Below are positions 42,821 through 50,990 of a stretch of DNA of 64,000 nucleotides, in pieces. A program made the translations under genes and the position numbers. Where the stretch lies: contig NZ_JAQMUB010000097.1 in the NCBI RefSeq assembly GCF_028330965.1, forward strand, positions 1 through 64,000. Direction: 5' to 3'. The DNA comes from Oscillatoria sp. CS-180 (GTDB taxonomy: Bacteria > Cyanobacteriota > Cyanobacteriia > Phormidesmidales > Phormidesmidaceae). The notes below the pieces were generated by a model. It did not search any database, had not been told where the DNA came from, and was given only the letters and a program-made list of their open reading frames with translations. The stretch's first letter is position 1; each line of letters begins with the position of its first letter.

Positions 42821-42848
42821 GCCCCCTGAATGGTGACATTGAGGGGGC
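42821..42848 (-). terminator. Terminator of the FDELRRENLDKDA repeat gene
   Basis: GCCCCCT and AGGGGGC pair across a loop with a partial inner match. On the minus strand the hairpin lies 53 bases after the stop of the repeat-protein gene, with TTTATTG beyond it. Confidence 0.6.
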
Positions 42849-42900
42849 AAAGGTGTGTGTGGGACGGAACGTCGTTGGCAAGGAGGAGAGAGTCTACCGT

Positions 42901-43305
42901 CTAAACGGTGGCGATGGCGTCTTTTTCTAGATTTTCGCGGCGCAGTTCGTCGAAATCAATCGCGTCTTTGTCCAGGTTCTCACGACGCAACTCATCAAAG
43001 TCAACGGCGGCCACAACTTCGTGGACGGCATCTTTGTCGAGGTTTTCGCGGCGTAGTTCATCGAAGTCAACCGCGTCTTTATCTAAGTTTTCGCGGCGTA
43101 GTTCATCGAAGTCAATCGCTTTGACTTGAACCGTTTCAACCGCATCCTTGTCGAGGTTCTCACGACGTAACTCGTCAAAGTTGACGGCGTCTTCGTCGAG
43201 GTTTTCGCGGCGTAGTTCGTCGAAATCAGGGGCAGCGTAGCTAGCGGGGGCGATGGCAATGGTAACAGCGGTCAGAGCAGTGAGGGCGAATGCAATGCGT
43301 TTCAT
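42901..43305 (-). CDS. Secreted protein of six FDELRRENLDKDA repeats (134 aa)
   Basis: A signal peptide (MKRIAFALTALTAVTIAIAP, cleavage near ASYA) is followed by six near-identical units, FDELRRENLDKDA, with small changes. They come in three pairs, separated by ETVQVKAI and HEVVAAV linkers. Synonymous codons differ between the copies (Arg-Arg as CGCCGC or CGTCGT, Leu as five codons), so the protein sequence is conserved although the DNA has diverged. Each unit should form a short amphipathic, highly charged helix. The protein is probably exported to the periplasm or outside. I recognise no named family or catalytic motif. The gene has its own terminator. Confidence 0.85.
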   Translation of the reverse strand: MKRIAFALTALTAVTIAIAPASYAAPDFDELRRENLDEDAVNFDELRRENLDKDAVETVQVKAIDFDELRRENLDKDAVDFDELRRENLDKDAVHEVVAAVDFDELRRENLDKDAIDFDELRRENLEKDAIATV

Positions 43306-43558
43306 GATTTGAACTCCTTTGTTTGGGGGTGATTTAGCGTTTCAATCATCTTGAGTTCTATAGTGGAGTCCGCCCCTGAGCCCTGCCTGACCTGAAAATA
43401 AGCCTGAGTTAATCGCTTTCTGAGAAAGCTGAGGGTGATCGCAGGAAGACCTGAGTGCCGGTGAGGCAGGTCACGCAGCGGCTTCATAACCCGTAAAAAA
43501 GTCCCTCACCACGGGGCAAGGGGACGCTGTTGGCAGATAGTGGTAGTCAGTTTAGCGA

Positions 43559-43756
43559 CTAGCGAGACAAATGCTCGTTCAGGCAGTCGATCGCGGTATC
43601 AATGCCAGCAGCAGCAGTCTGTACGTTGGTATCTTGCAGGCCTTCGGCGAGACAGTGTTCGAGATAGCCCAGTTCAACGACCAGGCGTTTGACGATCGCT
43701 CGAAGACGACGCTGGCGAGCGGCTGGATGAGTAGTGGTGAGTGTAGTGTTGTTCAT
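43559..43756 (-). CDS. Small hypothetical protein (65 aa)
   Basis: I start at the ATG at 43756, which has GAGGA upstream. The sequence MNNTTLTTTHPAARQRRLRA is followed by IVKRLVVELGYLEHCLAEGL and a helical tail ending CLNEHLSR. It is basic at the front and helical throughout. The longer frame to 43801 has no better signals. The family is not recognised. It is upstream of the repeat-protein gene in the same direction, but 250 bases separate them. Confidence 0.45.
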   Translation of the reverse strand: MNNTTLTTTHPAARQRRLRAIVKRLVVELGYLEHCLAEGLQDTNVQTAAAGIDTAIDCLNEHLSR

Positions 43757-44047
43757 GGCAGCAATCCTCGGAGGTTGGGCGATACCGCAGTGATATCGCA
43801 CCTCGGCTTGTTGCAGCTAGCCCTGAAATCTCAACAGTTAAGGTGTTGCAGAGGGGGGCATGGTGTAACAAGGGCGATCACTGAAAATTGCACCAGTCTC
43901 ATCTTTTTTCCAAAGAAAGAATTTCTAAGTCTAGACATAACCAAAGACGGGAGAACGAAGAAAGAAAAACGAGAAACTTCTCCTGGAAAGGCTTTCAGGG
44001 GGCCAAATATCCTAGCTATGTTAGCTACCGTCGTCGCATGTGATTTT

Positions 44048-44851
44048 TCAGAGTCCGGGAACCCGCTTCAGGGCTTCACAGGCAACCAGCATTTCAAATT
44101 GAGAGCGTATGGCACGGGCAACAACTTTATCAGTCATCAGAATCCCAGCTTCGATATTGCGCTCATGGGCAGCTTCAGAGAAATTGGCAGAAGTGATGAG
44201 GAAGCGTTCTTCGTCAACGACTACACATTTAGCATGTAGACAGGCGTTAGATCGCTCCGTCATCAGCATTGTACGAGGATCGTGAAAGACTTCGGGAAGA
44301 CGTTGGCCAGGCCAGACATGGTTGCGGAAGATTTCTGTAAATCGCTGCAGCAGAACGGTTGCAGGAGTCGTATCTTGGTACTTCCGTTGCACGTTGAGAA
44401 ACATCCGGACTCGGAGATCAGGATTAGCATCCATGCGCTGAGCAAGTGGGCGGAAAAGGGCATGTCCCTTAGGACCTTGATCGACAGAGAAGCTAGAAAT
44501 CAATATATTCGATTGGGCACTGCTGAAGAGTTCGCGGACGACAATGCCGGTATCACGGCTTTCGGTACCGGGCACCTCTGGTCCTGTCCACACTAAATCA
44601 ACCCGGTCTTGTTGGGCTTGGGACTGGGCACGTTCTGACGCCAATAGCCTGAGCATGTAAGCAATGTGACCGATCGCCATTCCTTGCTCATAAAGCTGAT
44701 TGAGCTCGGTCATGACTTCTGGCAGGCTGCCATCAATCACATAGCTACAAATTGCTACGGGTGTTACTGGCAGACTGAGCCGACCAGCATCGAGAGCATC
44801 GGCGATACCGTCGAGAGCCGGACGACTGAGCTTCAGAAAAGAGGACTTCAC
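44048..44851 (-). CDS. drmC: DISARM protein DrmC, phospholipase D-like
   Basis: The 267-residue protein has a single phospholipase D/nuclease HKD motif: HAKCVVVDEERF (His206, Lys208, Asp213), then LITSANFSEAAHERNIE. This is the DrmC signature, and its position directly after drmB agrees. Its ATG overlaps the drmB stop (ATGA), so it is translationally coupled. In DISARM, DrmC is a nuclease-like component that is dispensable in some hosts. The domain at residues 100-250 is intact. It ends the operon, and the neighbouring hypothetical gene starts on the same strand after 290 bases. Confidence 0.9.
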   Translation of the reverse strand: MKSSFLKLSRPALDGIADALDAGRLSLPVTPVAICSYVIDGSLPEVMTELNQLYEQGMAIGHIAYMLRLLASERAQSQAQQDRVDLVWTGPEVPGTESRDTGIVVRELFSSAQSNILISSFSVDQGPKGHALFRPLAQRMDANPDLRVRMFLNVQRKYQDTTPATVLLQRFTEIFRNHVWPGQRLPEVFHDPRTMLMTERSNACLHAKCVVVDEERFLITSANFSEAAHERNIEAGILMTDKVVARAIRSQFEMLVACEALKRVPGL

Positions 44852-46761
44852 AGAAGACTATCTGGGAAAAATTCGGCCCCCAGACCCTCCACGGTACTCG
44901 TGACCAAAGCCCGATCCAGCATTTCGTTACGCCGCTCACAGGATGTTTCAGCGATGAGCAAGCATCCATGGCAGGCTGCACCATGCAGGAAGCGATCTTC
45001 CTGAGGACTATCGGGTTTGTGCTGAGCACAAACGGGATCGTTAGAGCAAAGGCGTCCCTGTTCTAACGCTTTAGATAAGTGGTGTTCAATCCGTCTGCCC
45101 ACTTCGACTAAACCGCCTAGCGTACCTTCCGAGCCGGAGGTGCCGGTGTGCAGCAAGATGCCATAACCGATATCGGGAAAGGCATAGATGCGCTCTCGAA
45201 TCGCGCTAGAAGCGTAGCCACACTCTAAAGAAACTGAAGTGATCAGGAGATGGGAAAGCGAGTGGAGCATGATGTAAGCAACGCCTGGGAACTTCATTTT
45301 TTCGCTAGGAATGCCATGGCTTTCCGCCCATTTCCGATAGCCTTGCTCAAGCTCTTTGGCTCGCAACTGAACGGCAGGTTTGTCAAGCCAGGTTGTGATG
45401 AGGTCGGATTTGAAGCTGATGAAGACGCCCTCGCCCAAGTTCTCGATCGCGGGTACCCATTTCGGCTCAAAATCCAGAGTGGCACGACGGACACCAATTT
45501 CTAGATCGTCAATTTCACCCTCGATGTTAGGCATGGCGGCCTCAAAGCGAGTGAAGCCAATCAGCGCTACCACCTCTCGCAAGCGATGGACCAGTACGAC
45601 TTGATCAATCACGCTCTGCCATTGGGGCGCTAACGAGCTCGGACATCGGGCATAGCCCTGAAAGACCTTGTCATCCGAGGGCGCTTCTTTGCCTTTCTCC
45701 TGAGGGCAGGATAAGAGCGCTTCTAGTTCAACCTGTTTGATACTTTTCTCAGGCGCATGTTGATTGGCTTTGCGGCGCTGGACTTCAGCCCAGACAGCTT
45801 CCGCACCGAACTCAACCAAGTCGACAAACTTCGGTTTCTTCAGTTCCTTTTTGACGTCGCTGATGTCCTCAGCAAACTGCAGGTCTTCCAGGAAAAAGCG
45901 ATCCACGGCCTTTTTCAGCTCCGCCTCTTTATCCGGCATGGAGATGACGCTGAGAATTTGGCTGAAATATGCATTACTGGCTGATCGCACCAGCAGGCGA
46001 TTATATTCTGGCTGATCAGTTTCGATGCGATCGCCCGTCTCAGCCGAGATCTGACTACGACGGCAGGGTTCGTTTCCCCTTGGGCCTAACCAGGGCCGGT
46101 GGCCGCTACAGGCTCCCAGAACTTTGGAGTTTGGCACCTTCGCTTGAGATAGTGGACGGCGCTGACCGCACTGTTCGCAGCGGACAAAGATTTCCTCGAA
46201 GTCGTTGCCGGAGCCCGCTTCATCCAGCCAAAGTTGCCCTCGACACTTGGCATCAAAGTCATCATGGGCAAAGGCATTCCAGTTGATATCGCTGAGATGC
46301 CCGTTGGTGCAGGCTTGGACGAAGCGGACGGGAACAGCGGGAATCCGTTTACCTTCAAAATTCAAGCCTCCCTTCACGGCTCCCCAGGGGACGAGTGGAC
46401 GAGTGCGGTAGATTTTGCCTTCGCGCTCAAAGGTGCGATCAACCTGGGCGAGAAACCAAGTTGGGAAAACGAAAGCATCAACGCCTGTATGTCCCGCCTG
46501 CGGATCATTAGACTGCCTCGGTGGTGTGAAGAGGTGAATTTCTTGGCCTTCTGGTAATTTGTCCTGGAGGCTTTTCGCGACTTTATAAGCGAGACGTTCT
46601 TCTCGGATATACTGTTTGTCGCCTTTCCAGAAGCTAAGACCAGAGATGATGACTGATCGCTGAGGCAAATCCACCATGGCACCGGGGCCAAAGGTAGTGA
46701 GCATTTGGCTTTGGCGGAGTTCGCCGCTGGGCTTTTTCTGGGACTTTTTCGACTTTGCCAT
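44848..46761 (-). CDS. drmB: DISARM protein DrmB (DUF1998)
   Basis: The 637-residue protein begins with a lysine-rich segment and the conserved RQSQMLTTFGPGAMVDLP. It ends with the DUF1998 signature HGAACHGCLLIAETSCERRN and a four-cysteine arrangement (C.QHKPDS region, C..CL, SC). Internal CEQCGQRR could bind zinc. DrmB forms a complex with DrmA that binds DNA and is needed to detect unmodified phage DNA. It overlaps drmA by one base (TAATG) and drmC by four. No frameshift or missing segment is evident. Confidence 0.93.
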   Translation of the reverse strand: MAKSKKSQKKPSGELRQSQMLTTFGPGAMVDLPQRSVIISGLSFWKGDKQYIREERLAYKVAKSLQDKLPEGQEIHLFTPPRQSNDPQAGHTGVDAFVFPTWFLAQVDRTFEREGKIYRTRPLVPWGAVKGGLNFEGKRIPAVPVRFVQACTNGHLSDINWNAFAHDDFDAKCRGQLWLDEAGSGNDFEEIFVRCEQCGQRRPLSQAKVPNSKVLGACSGHRPWLGPRGNEPCRRSQISAETGDRIETDQPEYNRLLVRSASNAYFSQILSVISMPDKEAELKKAVDRFFLEDLQFAEDISDVKKELKKPKFVDLVEFGAEAVWAEVQRRKANQHAPEKSIKQVELEALLSCPQEKGKEAPSDDKVFQGYARCPSSLAPQWQSVIDQVVLVHRLREVVALIGFTRFEAAMPNIEGEIDDLEIGVRRATLDFEPKWVPAIENLGEGVFISFKSDLITTWLDKPAVQLRAKELEQGYRKWAESHGIPSEKMKFPGVAYIMLHSLSHLLITSVSLECGYASSAIRERIYAFPDIGYGILLHTGTSGSEGTLGGLVEVGRRIEHHLSKALEQGRLCSNDPVCAQHKPDSPQEDRFLHGAACHGCLLIAETSCERRNEMLDRALVTSTVEGLGAEFFPDSLL

Positions 46762-49700
46762 TAGTTTTCGGCCTCCACGTCTTCAAGGCTGTATGGGTCA
46801 CGAATCCAGAGATTGACGGTGGCCTCTACGTCGCGCATGCTGCGCTGGGTCTTGAACTTTTGCTCATCAGCCGGTTTTTGATCGGCGTCTGGAGCAAAGG
46901 GATCCACTAGCAAGGGGGCTGCCAGGTCAGTTTCTGTGTGGTATTGCAGCCGTTGATTCCGCTGGTAGATGCGCTCCCAATTGTCGAGCAGGTCGATAAC
47001 CTGTGATCGCACGCTGGTTCTCAGCGCATTGGAGGTTTCGGCATCCAAGTCGGGGCTGTGACCTTCAGCACGACGGGCGATGGTCTCAACCATGGCTTCA
47101 ACAGCGGCTCGCTGGTCCGTGATGTTGGATGCGCCCAAAGGGGTCGTCATCTCCTGAATGCCGAGGCGAGCGAGGGCGACAGTGACACCGGCGAGGCCCC
47201 GATCGAGAGCGCGAGGCGAAAAGGGCGTTACACTGGTCGCCTCGACGGCGCGGTAAAAGCTGTTGTGCCAGGTTTGGAAGCGTTCGTAGTGGGAGCGATC
47301 GCGCGGTCGATGAATATTCATCAGCGTCACCACCAGACCGGGACGACTAGGATCACGACCCACCCGGCTGGTGGACTGAATGTACTCGGCGGCAGTCTTG
47401 GGCTGCCCCAGCACCACCATCAGCCCCAATCGCACGATATCGAGACCCACAGAAATCATGTTGGTGGCCAGTGCGACATCGACTCGCTCTTTATCGCTAA
47501 AGGGTAAGGCAAGGCGGCGTTTGGTATTGGCAATCTTATCAGTCCCGACCCGTGAGGTCAGTTCTTCCGGTTCTTCGTCGATTTTGCGCCCGTGGAAGGG
47601 ACCGACTAGCTCACCTTCGCGCAGGTGCTCATGGTATCGCGTCAATCGGGAATTGACTTCGTCTTCCACAATGCGACGACTACCGCCCAGTTCTCGCAGG
47701 GAGTTGAAGTAACCCATCAGCGTCATATACGGATCGGCAGGATTCGGTTTGAGTTTCTGCGCGCGCGCGATGTCCCACTGCTTTTGTGCGGCAGCAAGTA
47801 ACGGCAGATAAGACTTGAGGAGCACTACCTTAAGGCTGCGTCCCTGGGCCGCAACCCCCAGATATAAGCGTCCTGGTGATTCAAAGTCGGTTTTCGCGAA
47901 GAAGGAGTTGTGGCGATCAGGGCCAGGAGGCGGGAAGATATCGACATGGCTACGACTAAAGAGGGCCTGAATTTGACGGCTAGCACGACGAACGGTAGCC
48001 GTAGAAGCAATGACCTTAGGGCGGATGGCTTGGCCGTTATCCCCATCACGACAGCACAGGGCGTCGATCGCCGTCTCATACAGTCCCACCATTGTGCCGA
48101 GTGGTCCCGAAATCAGGTGCAACTCGTCCTGAATGATCAGATCAGGGGGAGGCAGGAAGCCTTCGAGGGGGCGACCCGCTTTAGTGGCATCACCGGGACC
48201 GTAGAAACCTTCTTGCTCCTGATAATGGGTGACACGGCCAAATAAGTTCCCCGTTTGCCCAAACCAGGGCAGGCCTGCAAATTTATCGACGGTAGCGATG
48301 ATGAAGCAGGGCAGACGGCGATAGATGGGTTCGTCCACTGCCAAAATGGGCAGGGGATTGCGGCTGCGGAAGTCACAACCACGATTGACGCACATAACCT
48401 TCAGGTTTTTCGGAGCGTCTTCGTTGGGCAATAGTTGGAAGGAGTTGGTTGTAAACGTCTCCCCGCACCAGGGACACCGCTCTAGGGGAATGGGCGATGG
48501 CTTGCTCTTGCTGTCACTTTTGAAGGCGAGGGTGCGGGTGCGGGCAGAATAGTCGTCTTTGTCACCGCGTTTACCCATCCGGTTGGGCGTGGCGCTCTGG
48601 CCGACCCACAGACCGATTTCAAAAGGCCACTTGCCCAGCTTGTCAGGATCTTTTTGGCGTTCCAGCTCTAGAGCACAAATGAGTCGGGAGGCCCGCTCTA
48701 GCTGGTCGAGGGTAAGCAGGCGGAGGGTATAGCGCATCAGCACACTGACCCCACCAGATTGAATGGCGGGATTATGGAGCCGTCGTAACACCAGCGTGAA
48801 CGCTGCTAGACCCAGATAGGCTTCGGTTTTACCACCCCCTGTGGGGAAGAATAGGAGATCGACGGTTTCTCGATCGCGGTGCTCTGGTTCGGCAATGCCC
48901 GTCAGATTAAGCAAAATAAAAGCGAGTTGGAACGGACGCCACGCTGGCGGCTCAAAGCTCTCTGGTGGGTGTCCTAACTCTTGACTGAGCTGTCGTCGTC
49001 GCCCGATCGCGATCACCCGATTCATTAGCTTGAAGGCTTCTAGCTCCTGGGGATTTTCGAGGGATTTCAGTCCGGCTTCGATGCGATCGCAAGCGTGGCT
49101 AGCCTGATCCATCAGATGCTTGGACACATCGGCAGCCGCTTGGGGCTGGATGGCGATGGTGCGTTGAGTCTCGATCCAGGCACGATATTGGGTCACTAGA
49201 GGGCCAATCATGCCGCGTAAAGTGATGTAATCGGGCACAGCGGCGAGCGCTTCCATGCCCAGCTTCACATTGGGGAGAGGGGTGGGTGCGACTCGGGGCA
49301 CTTCGGCAGTGGGAATCCAGGTGGTGCAGACTTCGGTGCAGTGATCCCCTTCGACGCCATTGGCGATCGCGGATACATTGTGACCCACGGCAAACTCGTA
49401 ATCTTCGCGATATTGCAGGGCGGCAATGGCCTCGTCTGGGTCAGTGGTGTTGTAGCCACGCGGGTCGGAGCGGGGTACAAAGCCTTCGGCACACTTGAGA
49501 CAGAGGTGGGTTTGGAAGGCAAAGGTCGCGTCGCGATCGCCTTTCGCGGCCTGCCGATAGTTCACCAAAAAGACGGAGACAGATTGAGTGCCGAGGGGAA
49601 ACTGGTCGCCGCAGACGGGGCGGCAGGTGACCACCAGGTTGAGACCGCTGCCGCCGGGAATATCAATGGCGTAGGGTTCTGGGCTGGCTTCAATCTTGAC

Positions 49701-50168
49701 GGGTAGGACGACTCGCTGAGGTACTCGCTGCCAGTGTTCAGGCTTTTTCTTGCGCTTGCTCCGCTCTTGCTGATCGTCTTCAAAGGCTTCCTCAAGGCTC
49801 GGTTCGATGGGCAGATAGTCGCCCCAGGTCATCGTCGCTTCAACGGTCTGGGTGGCGGCGGAGATGAGAAAGCTCAGCCCCATAGATGAGGGAAAGAGGA
49901 CTTTGCGGGCAGCGGGTTTATCCGGGTTTTTGCTGTCTTCGCTGGTGTCGGTTTGGGTAACTTCTTCGGGGAGGGCGTCGTCGCTGTCGTCGTCGGAGCG
50001 GAGGTCGGGCGGTGCGCCAAAGGGAGCCAAAAAGCCGGTGAGATACCACTTGGAAGGAGCCTGGTTGAGCACTTCCTCAGCGTGGGTTGAGTTGTTGGGG
50101 GCGGGGCCGACGAGGTCGATATTGAGGGCATCGACGAGGGTGGCGCGAATGTCAGCGGACGTGGTCAT
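46761..50168 (-). CDS. drmA: DISARM helicase DrmA
   Basis: The 1135-residue protein starts with the DrmA N-terminal part, including PSKWYLTGFLAPFGAPPD. The superfamily 2 helicase motif PTGGGKTEA is at 442-450, QDELHLISGPLG is the DEAH-type Walker B, and QSTSRVGRDPSRPGLVV is motif VI. Cysteines (CPWCGE and CVNRGCDF) form a zinc element between motifs I and II. DrmA unwinds and translocates on DNA in complex with DrmB. It begins 37 bases after the toxin gene at 50206 and overlaps drmB. The core is intact. Confidence 0.93.
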   Translation of the reverse strand: MTTSADIRATLVDALNIDLVGPAPNNSTHAEEVLNQAPSKWYLTGFLAPFGAPPDLRSDDDSDDALPEEVTQTDTSEDSKNPDKPAARKVLFPSSMGLSFLISAATQTVEATMTWGDYLPIEPSLEEAFEDDQQERSKRKKKPEHWQRVPQRVVLPVKIEASPEPYAIDIPGGSGLNLVVTCRPVCGDQFPLGTQSVSVFLVNYRQAAKGDRDATFAFQTHLCLKCAEGFVPRSDPRGYNTTDPDEAIAALQYREDYEFAVGHNVSAIANGVEGDHCTEVCTTWIPTAEVPRVAPTPLPNVKLGMEALAAVPDYITLRGMIGPLVTQYRAWIETQRTIAIQPQAAADVSKHLMDQASHACDRIEAGLKSLENPQELEAFKLMNRVIAIGRRRQLSQELGHPPESFEPPAWRPFQLAFILLNLTGIAEPEHRDRETVDLLFFPTGGGKTEAYLGLAAFTLVLRRLHNPAIQSGGVSVLMRYTLRLLTLDQLERASRLICALELERQKDPDKLGKWPFEIGLWVGQSATPNRMGKRGDKDDYSARTRTLAFKSDSKSKPSPIPLERCPWCGETFTTNSFQLLPNEDAPKNLKVMCVNRGCDFRSRNPLPILAVDEPIYRRLPCFIIATVDKFAGLPWFGQTGNLFGRVTHYQEQEGFYGPGDATKAGRPLEGFLPPPDLIIQDELHLISGPLGTMVGLYETAIDALCCRDGDNGQAIRPKVIASTATVRRASRQIQALFSRSHVDIFPPPGPDRHNSFFAKTDFESPGRLYLGVAAQGRSLKVVLLKSYLPLLAAAQKQWDIARAQKLKPNPADPYMTLMGYFNSLRELGGSRRIVEDEVNSRLTRYHEHLREGELVGPFHGRKIDEEPEELTSRVGTDKIANTKRRLALPFSDKERVDVALATNMISVGLDIVRLGLMVVLGQPKTAAEYIQSTSRVGRDPSRPGLVVTLMNIHRPRDRSHYERFQTWHNSFYRAVEATSVTPFSPRALDRGLAGVTVALARLGIQEMTTPLGASNITDQRAAVEAMVETIARRAEGHSPDLDAETSNALRTSVRSQVIDLLDNWERIYQRNQRLQYHTETDLAAPLLVDPFAPDADQKPADEQKFKTQRSMRDVEATVNLWIRDPYSLEDVEAEN

Positions 50169-50205
50169 AGTAAGACCTCATGGCGACGAGCGATGGTAAA
50201 TGGCG

Positions 50206-50595
50206 CTATTGGGAGTATTCCCGGATGACGAAAATTTGTTGGTCGGCTTGGGGACGATTTTGCTTTTGCACCCGCAAGAGGCGATCGCTTAATTCATCCC
50301 CAGAATTCACAAGGTAGTCATGCAGCGCTTGGGCTTGTCCAACATAGTCGCGGTCTTCTTTGCAGATGATGATGCCGCTATGGTGCAGACCGCTCTGATG
50401 TAAGGCAATGAAGTCTTTGCGGTTGAGGGTGATGACAATGCGGTTTTTCGTGGTGGCATAGGTCAAAACGTCGGCATCAGGAATTCTCTGGTTGGCTTGT
50501 TCCGCTTCATAGGAGGTGAGCACGTCATGGTCGAGTGCGCGTAGAGCGTTGACCAGGTCGATGGGCAGATTTTCGTTGGAGTAAAACCTAGCCAT
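50206..50595 (-). CDS. PIN-like toxin (DUF5615)
   Basis: I start at the ATG at 50595, eight bases inside the end of the upstream DUF433 gene. The sequence ARFYSNENLPIDLVNALRAL, then HDVLTSYEAEQANQRIPDAD, is the DUF5615 PIN-like nuclease pattern, including the acidic residues D25 and E33 and a later NRKDF. It is the toxin of a toxin-antitoxin pair with the upstream DUF433 protein. The pair lies between the DUF262 gene and drmA, so it may be maintained with the DISARM operon. Confidence 0.85.
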   Translation of the reverse strand: MARFYSNENLPIDLVNALRALDHDVLTSYEAEQANQRIPDADVLTYATTKNRIVITLNRKDFIALHQSGLHHSGIIICKEDRDYVGQAQALHDYLVNSGDELSDRLLRVQKQNRPQADQQIFVIREYSQ

Positions 50596-50920
50596 GCCCA
50601 CCGTCCTCGTCGGTGTCGTCAGCAATCTCTTGATCAATTTCGTCGGAGTGCGCTGCGTAGTAGGCTCGGGCGGCGATCAAATCGAGGGGAGTAAGGCCGG
50701 GAAAGTTGTGCAGCAGTTCCGCATCGTCAGCTCCCTGTTTCTGTAAGGAGATGAGTGTCCATACGGCGATGCGGGTGTTGCGAATGCAGGCGAGGCTGCC
50801 CGCAACGCCAGGGGTTTTGCTCACCATGCGATCGCTGAGGGTGGTTTGAAAGAGGGCATAGTCCTCTGGGGGTAAGGACTGCACCGCTTCGACGAGGGAT
50901 TCTACGAGTTTGGTATTCAT
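50588..50920 (-). CDS. DUF433 antitoxin
   Basis: The 110-residue protein has the DUF433 helix-turn-helix: GSLACIRNTRIAVWTLISLQ, then LLHNFPGLTPLDLIAARAYY and an acidic tail. It belongs to the VapB-like antitoxin group that accompanies DUF5615 toxins. The overlap of eight bases with the next gene couples their translation. It binds the toxin and probably the operon promoter. Confidence 0.85.
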   Translation of the reverse strand: MNTKLVESLVEAVQSLPPEDYALFQTTLSDRMVSKTPGVAGSLACIRNTRIAVWTLISLQKQGADDAELLHNFPGLTPLDLIAARAYYAAHSDEIDQEIADDTDEDGGHG

Positions 50921-50990
50921 GGTCGGGGGCTGGAAAAGCTGACTGTGCTTAAAATCTAACGTTTACACCTCGTTTGCGAAGACCAGGACG

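Larger units (their letters stand above)
42208..42900. other. Long intergenic region with terminators
   Basis: Almost 700 bases hold no supported gene. The left part has an AAGCGAAGCGCTTCG palindrome near 42356. A 17-codon frame at 42500 is too short to support. The right part has the two hairpins listed separately. The region is AT-rich around 42600-42720 and may contain the promoter of a non-coding transcript ending at 42770. Confidence 0.45.

Noticed and set aside
42908-43129. Plus-strand frame with repeated FSRRSSSKS-like units
   Set aside because: It is the antisense shadow of the six-repeat gene; the signal peptide and codon pattern support the minus strand.
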